From: Pedobacter cryoconitis | Lineage (GTDB): Bacteria; Bacteroidota; Bacteroidia; Sphingobacteriales; Sphingobacteriaceae | Assembly: GCA_019352875.1 (NCBI GenBank) | Contig: JAAAFW010000006.1 | Coordinates: forward strand, 1,146,284 to 1,210,283 | Length of the DNA: 64,000 nt | Direction of reading: 5' to 3' | Shown: positions 1-8,094 of the stretch, in pieces | Layout: each line of letters begins with the position of its first letter | How positions within the stretch are numbered: position 1 is the stretch's first letter | The notes under the pieces: model-generated | Told to the model about the DNA's origin: nothing | What the model saw: the letters and a program-made list of their open reading frames with translations, nothing else | Database searches by the model: none | Program-made: the position numbers and the translations under genes

Positions 1-987
1 CAGGATGCACTGGATCTGGTGGAATTCGCTAACGGTGCGGTTAATACTCCATGGGGGAAAGTACGTGCTGAGATGGGACACCCAGAGCCTTTTAATTTAA
101 AAATGCTTGGAGTCGGCAATGAGAATTGGGGCCCGCAGTATCTGGAACGACTGGAGTTATTTACCAAAGCATTAAAGAGTAAATATCCGGACATTCTGCT
201 CGTTAACAGTTCGGGTACAGATCCGGACGGGGAGCGCTTCGATCTGCTGAATACCTCTTTACGGAAAATGAAAGCAGATATTATCGATGAACACTATTAC
301 AGATCACCGGACTGGTTTCTGAAAAACGCGAACCGTTATGATAACTATGACCGGAAAGGATCCAAAGTTTTTGCCGGGGAATATGCCGCGCAAAGTAAGG
401 CTATTGCCAGCCCGGGTAATCAGAATAACTGGGAGTGTGCAATTGCCGAAGCTGCTTTTCTGACGGGTTTGGAACGTAATGCAGATGTTGTTCATATGGC
501 TTCTTATGCCCCTCTTTTTGCCCATGCAGAAGGTTGGCAGTGGACACCAGATATGATCTGGGTAGATAACCTGAATGTATATGGGACGCCAAATTACTAC
601 GTGCAGAAACTGTATTCACTTTATAAAGGAACAGACGTGGTCAGCATTTTGGAAGACAACAAATTTATTTCAGGTCAGCAAGGGATTTATGCTTCGGCTG
701 TTACCGACAGCCGGACAGGCGAACTGATTATCAAAATAATCAATCCCGGTAAGGAAACTCTCAGCAGGGAAATCCAGATTAAAGGAGGTTCAAAAGCTGC
801 TGCAACAGCACAGCTGATCCTGCTGCAGAATAATAACCCAGGTGCGGTGAACACCTTTGATAATGCCGTGAATGTAAGCCCTGAAACTTCACCGCTGACT
901 GTAAAGAATAATAAAATTAGTCTGGAACTGAAACCCTACTCCTTTAATCTGATCAGGGTTGATCTGAAAGGGAAAGGTGTTTTATAA
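1..987 (+). CDS. alpha-L-arabinofuranosidase, GH51, 5'-truncated by the window edge
   Basis: The reading frame is open from base 1, so this is the C-terminal part (about 328 residues) of a longer protein. GH51 enzymes remove terminal alpha-L-arabinofuranosyl residues from arabinan or arabinoxylan. The acid/base glutamate is visible in GNENWG (Glu codon at about 121-123) and the nucleophile glutamate in FAGEYA (about 379-381), spaced as in the family. About 150 residues follow, ending in a beta-rich segment that fits the C-terminal beta-sandwich of GH51. A GTG at 19 could be read as a start, but it lies inside conserved catalytic-domain sequence. The next gene, a GH43 arabinanase, begins 13 nt downstream, so the two are probably co-transcribed and act together on arabinan. 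The signal peptide and N-terminus lie outside the window. Confidence 0.9.
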   Translation, partial: QDALDLVEFANGAVNTPWGKVRAEMGHPEPFNLKMLGVGNENWGPQYLERLELFTKALKSKYPDILLVNSSGTDPDGERFDLLNTSLRKMKADIIDEHYYRSPDWFLKNANRYDNYDRKGSKVFAGEYAAQSKAIASPGNQNNWECAIAEAAFLTGLERNADVVHMASYAPLFAHAEGWQWTPDMIWVDNLNVYGTPNYYVQKLYSLYKGTDVVSILEDNKFISGQQGIYASAVTDSRTGELIIKIINPGKETLSREIQIKGGSKAAATAQLILLQNNNPGAVNTFDNAVNVSPETSPLTVKNNKISLELKPYSFNLIRVDLKGKGVL

Positions 988-1000
988 TATTTAAGATGCC

Positions 1001-2026
1001 ATGACAATATATAAACGAATTTGTAATCTGTTTTTTCTGCTGATACTCGTGTCGGCCAGTTTGAATAGCGCAGCACAGCAACCAGCCGGGCAGATTTCTG
1101 TACATGATCCGGTGATGATCAAAGCAGCAGGAACCTATTATCTTTTCTCGACAGGGATGGGGATTTCCGTATGGACTTCCCCGGATCTGAAGAACTGGAA
1201 ACCCGGCAAGCCGGTTTTTAGTTCTGGTCCGGTCTGGGCAGAGAAAGCAATTCCGGGGTTTAAAGGACATATCTGGGCACCTGATATTGTCTATAAAAAT
1301 AATAAGTATTATCTGTATTACTCTGTGTCTGCCTTTGGAAAGAATACATCTGCAATAGGTGTGGCAACTAGTCCGACACTCGATCAGGCGTCATCTGCCT
1401 ATCTTTGGACAGACCATGGAGAAGTGATCCGGAGTATCCCCGGGGAAACCAATTGGAATGCGATTGATCCTAATATTATTACCGATGAAAAAGGGCAGTC
1501 CTGGATGGTCTTTGGTTCTTTCTGGGACGGCCTTAAATTAATACGTATGTCGGCAGACCTATTGCATACTGACGGAGATATTTCTCAGATGCCAACCATT
1601 GCAAGCAGAAAGCAGGATCCCGGTTCAGCAAATCCGCCAGCACTGGAAGGGTTGCCGCAGGATGCGGGGGGGAACTCTATAGAAGCACCGTTTCTTTATA
1701 AAAAGAACGGTTTCTATTATTTGTTTGCTTCAGTTGATTATTGCTGCCAGGGCGTGAAAAGTACTTATAAAATGATTGTCGGGAGGTCAAAAAATGTAGA
1801 AGGGCCTTATCTGGATAAACAGGGTAAAGCAATGAATCGTGGTGGTGGCAGTCTTTTGCTGGAAGGCGATCAGAACTGGTATGGTACAGGACACAATGCT
1901 GTCGCTAATTTTGAAGGAACCGATTACCTGATTTTCCATGGATATGACGCACATGACCAGGGCAAACCGAAATTACGTATAGAAAAACTTGATTGGCCAG
2001 ACGGCTGGCCAGCTGTTCGTAAGTAA
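1001..2026 (+). CDS. arabinan endo-1,5-alpha-L-arabinosidase, GH43
   Basis: 341 residues. Residues 1-25 form a signal peptide (hydrophobic core FFLLILVSASL, cleavage after SAAQ), so the enzyme is exported. The five-bladed propeller of GH43 is supported by its three catalytic carboxylates: Asp36 in HDPVM (base), Asp156 in NAIDPNI (pKa modulator) and Glu228 in SIEAPF (acid). A GTGHNAV motif near residue 299 matches arabinanases. The expected role is cutting the alpha-1,5-arabinan backbone, with the GH51 enzyme 13 nt upstream releasing arabinose ends. A small GC hairpin (about 2041-2056) separates it from the convergent MFS gene. Endo rather than exo action is inferred from motif likeness only. 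Confidence 0.88.
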   Translation: MTIYKRICNLFFLLILVSASLNSAAQQPAGQISVHDPVMIKAAGTYYLFSTGMGISVWTSPDLKNWKPGKPVFSSGPVWAEKAIPGFKGHIWAPDIVYKNNKYYLYYSVSAFGKNTSAIGVATSPTLDQASSAYLWTDHGEVIRSIPGETNWNAIDPNIITDEKGQSWMVFGSFWDGLKLIRMSADLLHTDGDISQMPTIASRKQDPGSANPPALEGLPQDAGGNSIEAPFLYKKNGFYYLFASVDYCCQGVKSTYKMIVGRSKNVEGPYLDKQGKAMNRGGGSLLLEGDQNWYGTGHNAVANFEGTDYLIFHGYDAHDQGKPKLRIEKLDWPDGWPAVRK

Positions 2027-2055
2027 ACCTAAAAATTATGAGCGGCACATACCGC

Positions 2056-3339
2056 CTAAATCTCCTGATGTTCCTTGTCCTGTATTTCTGTTAAATTCAG
2101 GCCGAGAAGACTTTTGGTTTTTGTATAGGTAATTCCGGCGACCAGGATCGTCATACAGCCGCCAAAAACTACTGCTGGTACCGTTCGCATCAGTTTGGCA
2201 GTTAATCCCGACTCAAATGCCCCAATCTCATTTGAGGAGCCGATAAACATGCTATTTACTGCAGAAACCCTGCCCCGCATTTCATCCGGGGTAAGGAGCT
2301 GCATAATAGTAGAGCGAATCAGTACACTGATACTGTCAAAGGCGCCTTCCATGAAAAGGAAAACCAGTGTCAGGTAGAAATTCTTCGAAAGTCCATAGCA
2401 GATAATACTGGTGCCGAATCCGGCAACTGCGATCAGTAAATTCCTCCAGGGGCGGTTCATAGGGCTAATGCGGGTCATGGCTAACATAGTCAGCACTGCA
2501 CCCGAAGAAGCAGCCGCACGCATAAAACCAAGGCCTTCAGATCCAACTTTAAGGATGTCATTTGCGAAGACCGGCAGCAGGGCAACTGCACCACCGAAAA
2601 ATACAGAGAACAGGTCCAGGCTCATTGCGCCGAGCATGATTTTGTTCTTAAATACAAATTTAACACCTTCAGTAAGGCTGGTCACAATATCTTCTTTAGG
2701 TATAAAGCGCGGTGGGTGTTTACGTAGAAAAAAGATACAGACCAGGGCTACAGTTATAAAAAAGAGGATGACACTATAGGTGACGGTAATACCAAAAAAT
2801 CCATAGATCAATCCACCTACCGCCGGCCCCACAATAGAGGCTGTCATATAGGCTGAACTGTTCCAGGTACTGGAATTCGGATAGAGTTCCTTTGGAATAA
2901 TCTGTGCCATGATGGAGAAGGTCGCAGGGCTGAAAAAACCTCGGGCGATACCGATTCCGAAGACCATCGTATACATGATCGGGATAATATAGCTCACCGG
3001 AACGAAACGGTGCATATACGTCGTTGTGGCTATCAGCATGATCAGACTGCAGAGGAAAACTCCGGCAAAGATCTTAAACAGCAATGCTCTCTTTTCCGAT
3101 TTATCCGCAACATATCCGCCATAAAGGGCAATACTAATTGCAGGAATTGCCTCACAAAGACCTACCAGCCCCAGTGCCAGTGGGTCTTTTGTTAAATGGT
3201 AGATATGAAATCCGATAATAACGGCTTGCATCTGGTAAGCGAAGGTAAAGAAGAAACGCATACCAAGGTAAGATCTGAATTCCCTGAAACGCAGGGCAGC
3301 ATAAGGATCTTTTATATTGGGTATCTGGGGATTGTCCAA
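2056..3339 (-). CDS. MFS transporter, EntS/MFS_3-like exporter
   Basis: A 12-helix major facilitator protein of about 427 residues, resembling the EntS-type (MFS_3) exporters. It has the loop 2-3 signature (YGGYVADKSEKRALL), a long middle loop and a second half with a cytoplasmic MRGRVSAVNSMFIGSSNEIGA segment typical of this group. The substrate cannot be told. The frame extends to a TTG at 3357, but that codon is inside a consensus promoter -7 element (3355-3362), so transcription should begin near 3349. The TTG at 3337-3339 is therefore preferred. It follows the ThiE-like gene on the same strand but has its own promoter. A role in thiamine uptake is not indicated. Confidence 0.8.
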   Translation of the reverse strand: MDNPQIPNIKDPYAALRFREFRSYLGMRFFFTFAYQMQAVIIGFHIYHLTKDPLALGLVGLCEAIPAISIALYGGYVADKSEKRALLFKIFAGVFLCSLIMLIATTTYMHRFVPVSYIIPIMYTMVFGIGIARGFFSPATFSIMAQIIPKELYPNSSTWNSSAYMTASIVGPAVGGLIYGFFGITVTYSVILFFITVALVCIFFLRKHPPRFIPKEDIVTSLTEGVKFVFKNKIMLGAMSLDLFSVFFGGAVALLPVFANDILKVGSEGLGFMRAAASSGAVLTMLAMTRISPMNRPWRNLLIAVAGFGTSIICYGLSKNFYLTLVFLFMEGAFDSISVLIRSTIMQLLTPDEMRGRVSAVNSMFIGSSNEIGAFESGLTAKLMRTVPAVVFGGCMTILVAGITYTKTKSLLGLNLTEIQDKEHQEI

Positions 3340-3354
3340 TGGTGTTTTTTTGAA

Positions 3355-3384
3355 CAAATGTAATAGTTACTCGCTTTTTTACAA
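3355..3384 (-). promoter_or_regulatory. Bacteroidetes-type promoter for the MFS gene
   Basis: On the minus strand, TTG (3382-3384), exactly 19 nt, then TACATTTG (3355-3362). This is a full match to the Bacteroidetes sigma-A promoter layout. It overlaps the upstream-most possible start codon of the MFS gene, which decides the start in favour of 3339. Confidence 0.7.
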
Positions 3385-3401
3385 TAAAATATCAGATAAT
3401 C

Positions 3402-4034
3402 TTACCGTAGCTGTGCATAAAATTCACGATAAGCCTCACCCATATCTTCTGCCTGGTTTATCGCAGAAGATGCAGCGATTCCAAATACTCCGGTATCGAT
3501 CAAAGCGACGATATCTGCTGCGGTAATTCCACCGACTGCAATTATAGGTACGTTAGGCAAATGCGTATTCACTTCCTCCATCAGACTACTGAATCCTGCA
3601 GTGCCCAGCGGCATCAGGTCAGTTACTTTGGTTGTACTGGTTTTGAACGGTCCACAGCCAATATAATCTGCTCCGGCAGCGGCCAGCCGGATCGCATCTG
3701 CTGCGGTGTGTGCTGTGCCGCCAACGGTGAATTCTTCTCCCAGCTGTTCCTTGATAGCTTTGATAGGAGCATTTGTGTCTTCCAGATGAAAACCTTGTAT
3801 GTCGGCTAGTTTACTCAGGTGTATATGCTCGGTGACGATCAGTGTGGCGCCCCAGTCGTCGCAGATCTCTGCTATCGGGATAATATCGGCAAGCAGTTCC
3901 TGATCGTTTTTAGTCAGGCAGCGGTATTGTATCCATTTGGCACCAGATTCGCAAGCTATTCTTGCCTGATCGATATGGCTCAGTCCGGGTATATCGTGTG
4001 TAATGAAATGCAGTTTTTCTATATATTTTTTCAA
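3402..4034 (-). CDS. thiE: ThiE/TenI-family protein, probable thiamine phosphate synthase
   Basis: 210 residues with a TIM-barrel ThiE layout: WIQYR (34-38), GFHLEDTN (81-88), GGTAHT (105-110), GCGPFKTSTTK (126-136) and VGGI near the C-terminus. ThiE joins HMP-PP with thiazole phosphate to give thiamine phosphate. The phosphate-binding loops and the TSTTK segment are well kept. The Mg2+/diphosphate region is unusual: canonical enzymes read HLG(Q/K)xD after the barrel strand, while here it is HLEDTN, and the preceding acidic pair is TEH. It may be a divergent ThiE or a TenI-like paralogue. The start is TTG (MKKYIEK). It lies downstream of the TPP-riboswitch-controlled receptor, with a terminator-like hairpin between them. 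Confidence 0.72.
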   Translation of the reverse strand: MKKYIEKLHFITHDIPGLSHIDQARIACESGAKWIQYRCLTKNDQELLADIIPIAEICDDWGATLIVTEHIHLSKLADIQGFHLEDTNAPIKAIKEQLGEEFTVGGTAHTAADAIRLAAAGADYIGCGPFKTSTTKVTDLMPLGTAGFSSLMEEVNTHLPNVPIIAVGGITAADIVALIDTGVFGIAASSAINQAEDMGEAYREFYAQLR

Positions 4035-4098
4035 TTTTTTGTCTGTTAAAGGTGAATCAAGCCTAACGTTTAAATTAATCAGCGGCTATAAAATCAAA

Positions 4099-4141
4099 CA
4101 GCGGCAGAAACAAGGCTGGAATTGCTTTATTTCTGCCGCTG
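4099..4141 (-). terminator. intrinsic terminator after the TonB receptor
   Basis: A 12-bp stem (CAGCGGCAGAAA and its complement) with a 19-nt loop is followed on the minus strand by a T-rich run (TTTGATTTTAT). It ends the receptor transcript, though the T-run is interrupted and read-through to the ThiE-like gene is possible. Confidence 0.65.
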
Positions 4142-4163
4142 CAGGCAAATGTAGTAGTTTGGA

Positions 4164-6611
4164 TTAGAATCTCACATTCAGGGACAACAGGAAGTTGGTG
4201 CCAGCCTGTGGGAAATAGAAGTTCTCTGACAAACGGCTGCCGTCACTGACATAGCCGTAGGTATAACCGTTACTTTCATATTTCTTATTCAGGATATTGT
4301 TGGCCAGCAGGCCTACATTTATATTTTTAACACCTTTTATACTGAAATCATAACCCAGACGTACATTATTAACCCAGTAACCATTCAGTTTACGTTCCTC
4401 GCTTTGCGTATTATCCATGTATTGTTTACTCACATATTTACTTTGCAGTGCAACAGCGAAAGATTTTACCGGTTTAAATACCAATTCTCCGAACAGGACA
4501 GCAGAAGGCGAGAAAGAGATATTGGTATTTTTATAAGTATTCATCTCTTCCAGTTCTGAATCGTAGTTCATGATATATTCAGAAAATTCCTTGATTTTAT
4601 TTCTGCTTAACGCCGCATTCGCATTGACCATGAAGAATCTGCTGAGCGTATATGACCCGTCCAGCTCAACACCCATACGGTAACTGTCGGGTACATTCTG
4701 ACGGATATTTCCACCCACATCATTCAGCTTTCCTGTAACAACCAGCTGATCTTTATAGAACATTCCATAAACATTTAACCCTGCATTGAATGCCGACCTC
4801 TGAATCCTGTATCCAGCTTCCAGATCATAAAGTCTTTCTGCCTGAGGTAAGGTGTTTTTGACAGCATCTACGTAATCTGTACGGTTAGCCTCTTTATTAG
4901 CAATACTCATCGATGCATAGATATTGCTTCCCGGATCAAGCGTATAGGTCGCACCGACTTTCGGATTGAAGAAGTGCAGCTTGTCATGAATGTCAAGTGG
5001 TTTCTGATCATTGTCCTTACCCGTAATATCATACTTAATACCTCTGTATTGCAGGTCTGCGAAAAGGCTAAGCTGGTCTGCCGGGTTAAATGTGATTTTA
5101 CCGAAGATATTAAAGTCATCTTTATTACCGCGTCCGTCATAATAATGATCGCTGTTATTTAGTGTGGAAGCAACCTGCGACCAGATGATCTGTCCGTAAT
5201 GTTTACCTCTGTATTCGTTGTACCCACCACCCAGCGTCAGATTTAAGTTATCGAGTGCCTTGTAATTGAAAGCGTAGGTAACACCATAGAAATCATTGTT
5301 TAGCCATCTTCTGCGTATAAGGTCAGATTTCAGTACCTCTGCGCCATTGATTACCGGGTTAGGCAACGCATAATCACTAAATTTCTGAAGGTTCTTGAAC
5401 TCTTCATAATAACCCCTTCCGTAAGTATAATGCAAGGCGCCGTTAAATGAGAAACGAGGGTTGAATTGTTTGGCATAAAGTAATTGGTAGTGATCTTGCC
5501 AATAATTATCGGTCTGGTCTTTATAAGTAAAAGAGTTGTATTTACGGCTGTCTGAATTTAATAAGTTGGCTGCATCGGCCTCATTAAGGCCATTTCTGCT
5601 GATATAATCCAGCATACCCTGCTGATCATTCCGCAGTCGGGATTCCGGCACGCCGTTCCAGGATTGGTAAGTTCTTTCCGTACCGGAGAAGACATTCAGG
5701 CGAAGTAGATCCGTTTTACCATGGTACGCACCTGACAGGAAATAGGATTTGAGTAAAGAGGCGCCGCGGTCTACGAAACCATCAGATTGAATACGTGATA
5801 AACGACCGTCAAAGCTGAATTTATTGTCAATCAGTCCGGTTCCTATTTTTACCGTGTTTTTCAGTGTATTAAAAGATCCGTAACTTGTATTTACTTCTGC
5901 ATAAGGATCAAGAGAGGGAGCTGAGGTCTGAATATTCAGACTTCCACCGAAGGCTCCTGCTCCGTTTGTAGAGGTACCCACACCACGTTGAATCTGAATG
6001 TTCTCCACAGAGGAAGCAAAATCGGGCATGTTTACGAAAAAGGAGCCCTGGCTTTCACTGTCGTTGTATGGAATCCCATTGACTGTGACATTCACTCTGG
6101 AACCATCGCTTCCCCGGATCCGGATCCCGGTATAACCGACACCGGCACCGGCATCTGAAGTGACCACTACACCGGGTGTATTGTTAATAATAAACGGTAA
6201 GTCCTGACCGAAGTTATTTGCTGCGATCTCAGACTTGCTCACGTTTTTATAAGTAGAGGCCGATTTTTCAGCTGCACGGGTAGCCATTACAATAACTTCA
6301 TCGGCGAGATAGGCCGAAGGCGTGAGGCTAAAGTCGAGATTCAGATCTTGTTTTAGCTCAATTGTTTTTTCCAGAGGTTCGTAACCTACAAAGCTGATCA
6401 CAAGGGTGTAGGTTCCGGCTTTCTGCTTCAATTCGTAACTCCCTGCTGAATTGGTATTGGTACCGCCATTGCTGTTCTTCAGCCTGACACTGGCGCCGGA
6501 AAGGGCAGTGTTATTTGTCTTTTCAGATACCTTACCCGAAATTTTGAATTGAGCCAAAAGGCACAGCGGAGAAAGCATTGCTGCAAACACCACTATCAGT
6601 AACTTTTTCAA
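4164..6611 (-). CDS. TonB-dependent outer-membrane receptor under TPP riboswitch control
   Basis: 815 residues. A signal peptide (about 1-21) is followed by a carboxypeptidase-regulatory-like beta domain (about 22-100), the plug domain (about 115-225, with TPGVVVTSD, IRIRGSDG and QRGVGTSTNGAGAFGG) and a 22-strand barrel ending in NFLLSLNVRF, with the terminal aromatic residue needed for outer-membrane insertion. It imports a ligand using TonB/proton-motive energy. A TPP riboswitch lies directly upstream (6680-6808), so the ligand is probably thiamine or a precursor. This agrees with published comparative genomics of THI elements, which assigned riboswitch-linked outer-membrane receptors in Bacteroidetes to thiamine. 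The start is TTG (MKKLLIV), chosen for the signal peptide. An ATG at codon 12 would cut into it. Confidence 0.88.
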   Translation of the reverse strand: MKKLLIVVFAAMLSPLCLLAQFKISGKVSEKTNNTALSGASVRLKNSNGGTNTNSAGSYELKQKAGTYTLVISFVGYEPLEKTIELKQDLNLDFSLTPSAYLADEVIVMATRAAEKSASTYKNVSKSEIAANNFGQDLPFIINNTPGVVVTSDAGAGVGYTGIRIRGSDGSRVNVTVNGIPYNDSESQGSFFVNMPDFASSVENIQIQRGVGTSTNGAGAFGGSLNIQTSAPSLDPYAEVNTSYGSFNTLKNTVKIGTGLIDNKFSFDGRLSRIQSDGFVDRGASLLKSYFLSGAYHGKTDLLRLNVFSGTERTYQSWNGVPESRLRNDQQGMLDYISRNGLNEADAANLLNSDSRKYNSFTYKDQTDNYWQDHYQLLYAKQFNPRFSFNGALHYTYGRGYYEEFKNLQKFSDYALPNPVINGAEVLKSDLIRRRWLNNDFYGVTYAFNYKALDNLNLTLGGGYNEYRGKHYGQIIWSQVASTLNNSDHYYDGRGNKDDFNIFGKITFNPADQLSLFADLQYRGIKYDITGKDNDQKPLDIHDKLHFFNPKVGATYTLDPGSNIYASMSIANKEANRTDYVDAVKNTLPQAERLYDLEAGYRIQRSAFNAGLNVYGMFYKDQLVVTGKLNDVGGNIRQNVPDSYRMGVELDGSYTLSRFFMVNANAALSRNKIKEFSEYIMNYDSELEEMNTYKNTNISFSPSAVLFGELVFKPVKSFAVALQSKYVSKQYMDNTQSEERKLNGYWVNNVRLGYDFSIKGVKNINVGLLANNILNKKYESNGYTYGYVSDGSRLSENFYFPQAGTNFLLSLNVRF

Positions 6612-6679
6612 TTTTTTGTTCTTTTTTAGTAAAACCTGCTGTAAATAGGGGCACTTACAGTTTAGTTAAACTCCATAAC

Positions 6680-6808
6680 TCCAATCCCTCCGCCGGCATT
6701 ACCCGGATCAGGTGCATATTTGTAGCTATACCAGGGTATAGTTTTCAAATAATGGGTATGATCTCAGCCTGTCTTTGTGTTTCCTAAAAAAACAAGGCAC
6801 CCCTTTTG
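6680..6808 (-). ncRNA. TPP riboswitch (THI element)
   Basis: Read on the minus strand, the conserved blocks occur in order: GGGGTGCC (6796-6803), GGCTGAGATCATACCC, GCACCTGATCCGGGTAAT and GCCGGCGGAGGGA, ending near 6685. These match the thiamine pyrophosphate aptamer: the CTGAGA thi-box in the pyrimidine-sensor arm, and the CCTGATC...GCGGAGGGA pyrophosphate arm. About 70 nt separate it from the TTG start of the TonB receptor. That spacer holds a small CTGTAA/TTACAG hairpin that may be part of the expression platform. No strong terminator was seen there, so control may be translational. Confidence 0.95.
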
Positions 6809-6815
6809 ATATCGG

Positions 6816-6823
6816 CAAATGTA
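6816..6823 (-). promoter_or_regulatory. -7 element of the riboswitch/receptor transcript
   Basis: TACATTTG on the minus strand sits about 13 nt before the riboswitch's first conserved base, placing the RNA start near 6811. No clear -33 TTG was seen. It lies between the kinase stop and the riboswitch, so the receptor has a transcript separate from pnuC and the kinase. Confidence 0.6.
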
Positions 6824-6835
6824 TAAATAATTATT

Positions 6836-7360
6836 TTAGCTTTCTGCGAGGAATTCCTCTACGACCTCAATTGCATTTTGCAAACGGTTTTCTATTCCGC
6901 TGATGACTACATAACGTGCATCAAGTGCCTGCAGCTCTTTATGCCATATGTTCATAAAATGGTTCCTCTTTCCAGGGAAATTTCGCAAAGGATCATCCTC
7001 CCACGGCAGATCAATATCCATGAGCAGGTAGAGGTCATATTTTCTTTCCGGTAAGGTTTCCAATACAATTTTGGGAGTTTCTCCCAGTGTTGCGTCACTC
7101 CAGATCTTCACTGTCAAAAAAGTGGTGTCACAGAATATAAAGTCTTTTTGGGCTAGAGCTAATACAGAATCTTCTAGTGCAAGCTGCCCGTAGAACATAT
7201 TCTCTTCATCCTGAAGGGTGCAGGGGCCTTGGAGGGCAGCACAATAATACCGCGCATATTCCGAAACCCAGTGCGTACGGTAGTGTCTGGCCAGTAGTGT
7301 GGTGATGGTAGATTTGCCCGTACTTTCCGGGCCGACTACAGCGATCTTCCTGATATGCAT
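6836..7360 (-). CDS. NadR-type ribosylnicotinamide kinase-like ATPase
   Basis: 174 residues, the length of the stand-alone kinase domain of NadR. The Walker A loop is GPESTGKST (10-18). CDTTFLTVKIWS (about residues 76-87) and DLPWEDDPLRNFP (lid region) are typical of NadR kinase domains, which phosphorylate nicotinamide riboside to NMN. The adenylyltransferase domain of full NadR is absent. It starts 10 nt after pnuC ends, so the two form an operon: import followed by phosphorylation traps the vitamin. Because a TPP riboswitch and a receptor follow, the substrate could instead be thiamine. The sequence alone does not settle this. Confidence 0.8.
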   Translation of the reverse strand: MHIRKIAVVGPESTGKSTITTLLARHYRTHWVSEYARYYCAALQGPCTLQDEENMFYGQLALEDSVLALAQKDFIFCDTTFLTVKIWSDATLGETPKIVLETLPERKYDLYLLMDIDLPWEDDPLRNFPGKRNHFMNIWHKELQALDARYVVISGIENRLQNAIEVVEEFLAES

Positions 7361-7370
7361 AGTATTAATT

Positions 7371-8021
7371 TTATTGGGTTTCCGGGGTAGGCTCCGGGTT
7401 TTCCTGCTGCAAAAGAAATGATTTTTTCCATTGGATGTATCCCATCCAGGCTATTCCTATGTAAATCAGATACATAAAAGCTGTAGCATATAGCTCCCTG
7501 GAAAGATATACGCCAGTATAAAGGATGTCCACAGCTACCCAGATTAGCCAGTTCTGTAATACACGTCTGGCAAGCAACCATTGCGCAACCAGACTGCAGC
7601 CGGTACAGAAACTATCCATAAAGGGTAGTTTTGCATCTGTATGTGTCTTTAATAAATAGCCGGCAATCAGGGTAAAGGCCAGAACTGCCAGCACCGAAAA
7701 CCTGATATCTCTGTTGCTGATCTGATGGACAGGCATACTTTTGTCTCCGTCATTTCTCTTCTTCAGCCAGAAATACCAACCGTAAATATTCATCAGCAGA
7801 AAATAAAACTGCAGACCCATATCAGCATATAGTTTGCTACGGAAGCAGATAAATATGTAAATACTAACGCTGATGATAGCGAAAGGCCAGTTGAGTAAAT
7901 GATTTCTGGCCGCCAGCCAAACACAGATCAGGCCAGTGATGACACCACATCCCTCCAGCCAGCCGGTATGTTTTAAGAATACAACCGTACCGTGCATTAT
8001 AGAGTCCCAGGTAATCAGCAT
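7371..8021 (-). CDS. PnuC-family vitamin transporter (nicotinamide riboside or thiamine)
   Basis: About 216 residues, with seven or eight hydrophobic helices and the family segment NIYGWYFWL after LQFYFLLM. PnuC proteins carry vitamin nucleosides across the inner membrane by facilitated diffusion and depend on a kinase for trapping. The kinase gene follows after 10 nt. The frame is open to 8108, but an intrinsic terminator (8058-8094) and a -7 element TACATTTG (8025-8032) lie inside that extension, so the ATG at 8019-8021, or the one at 7995-7997, is the real start. Members called PnuT in Bacteroidetes are thought to carry thiamine, and the riboswitch neighbourhood makes that plausible here. 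Confidence 0.82.
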   Translation of the reverse strand: MLITWDSIMHGTVVFLKHTGWLEGCGVITGLICVWLAARNHLLNWPFAIISVSIYIFICFRSKLYADMGLQFYFLLMNIYGWYFWLKKRNDGDKSMPVHQISNRDIRFSVLAVLAFTLIAGYLLKTHTDAKLPFMDSFCTGCSLVAQWLLARRVLQNWLIWVAVDILYTGVYLSRELYATAFMYLIYIGIAWMGYIQWKKSFLLQQENPEPTPETQ

Positions 8022-8024
8022 AGT

Positions 8025-8032
8025 CAAATGTA
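8025..8032 (-). promoter_or_regulatory. -7 element for pnuC-kinase
   Basis: TACATTTG on the minus strand, 3 nt before the ATG at 8021. A TTG lies 24 nt upstream (8057-8059), slightly long. It implies a leaderless or very short leader for pnuC. Confidence 0.5.
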
Positions 8033-8057
8033 GGGAATGGCCACCAAATTTTTGCGC

Positions 8058-8094
8058 AAAAAAATCCGGCAGGACATGAACGTACCTGCCGGAT
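8058..8094 (-). terminator. intrinsic terminator of an unassigned minus-strand transcript
   Basis: A perfect 10-bp stem (ATCCGGCAGG with CCTGCCGGAT, 11-nt loop) is followed on the minus strand by seven Ts. No minus-strand gene lies immediately upstream, so it ends an unassigned RNA or protects pnuC from antisense read-through. Confidence 0.75.
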
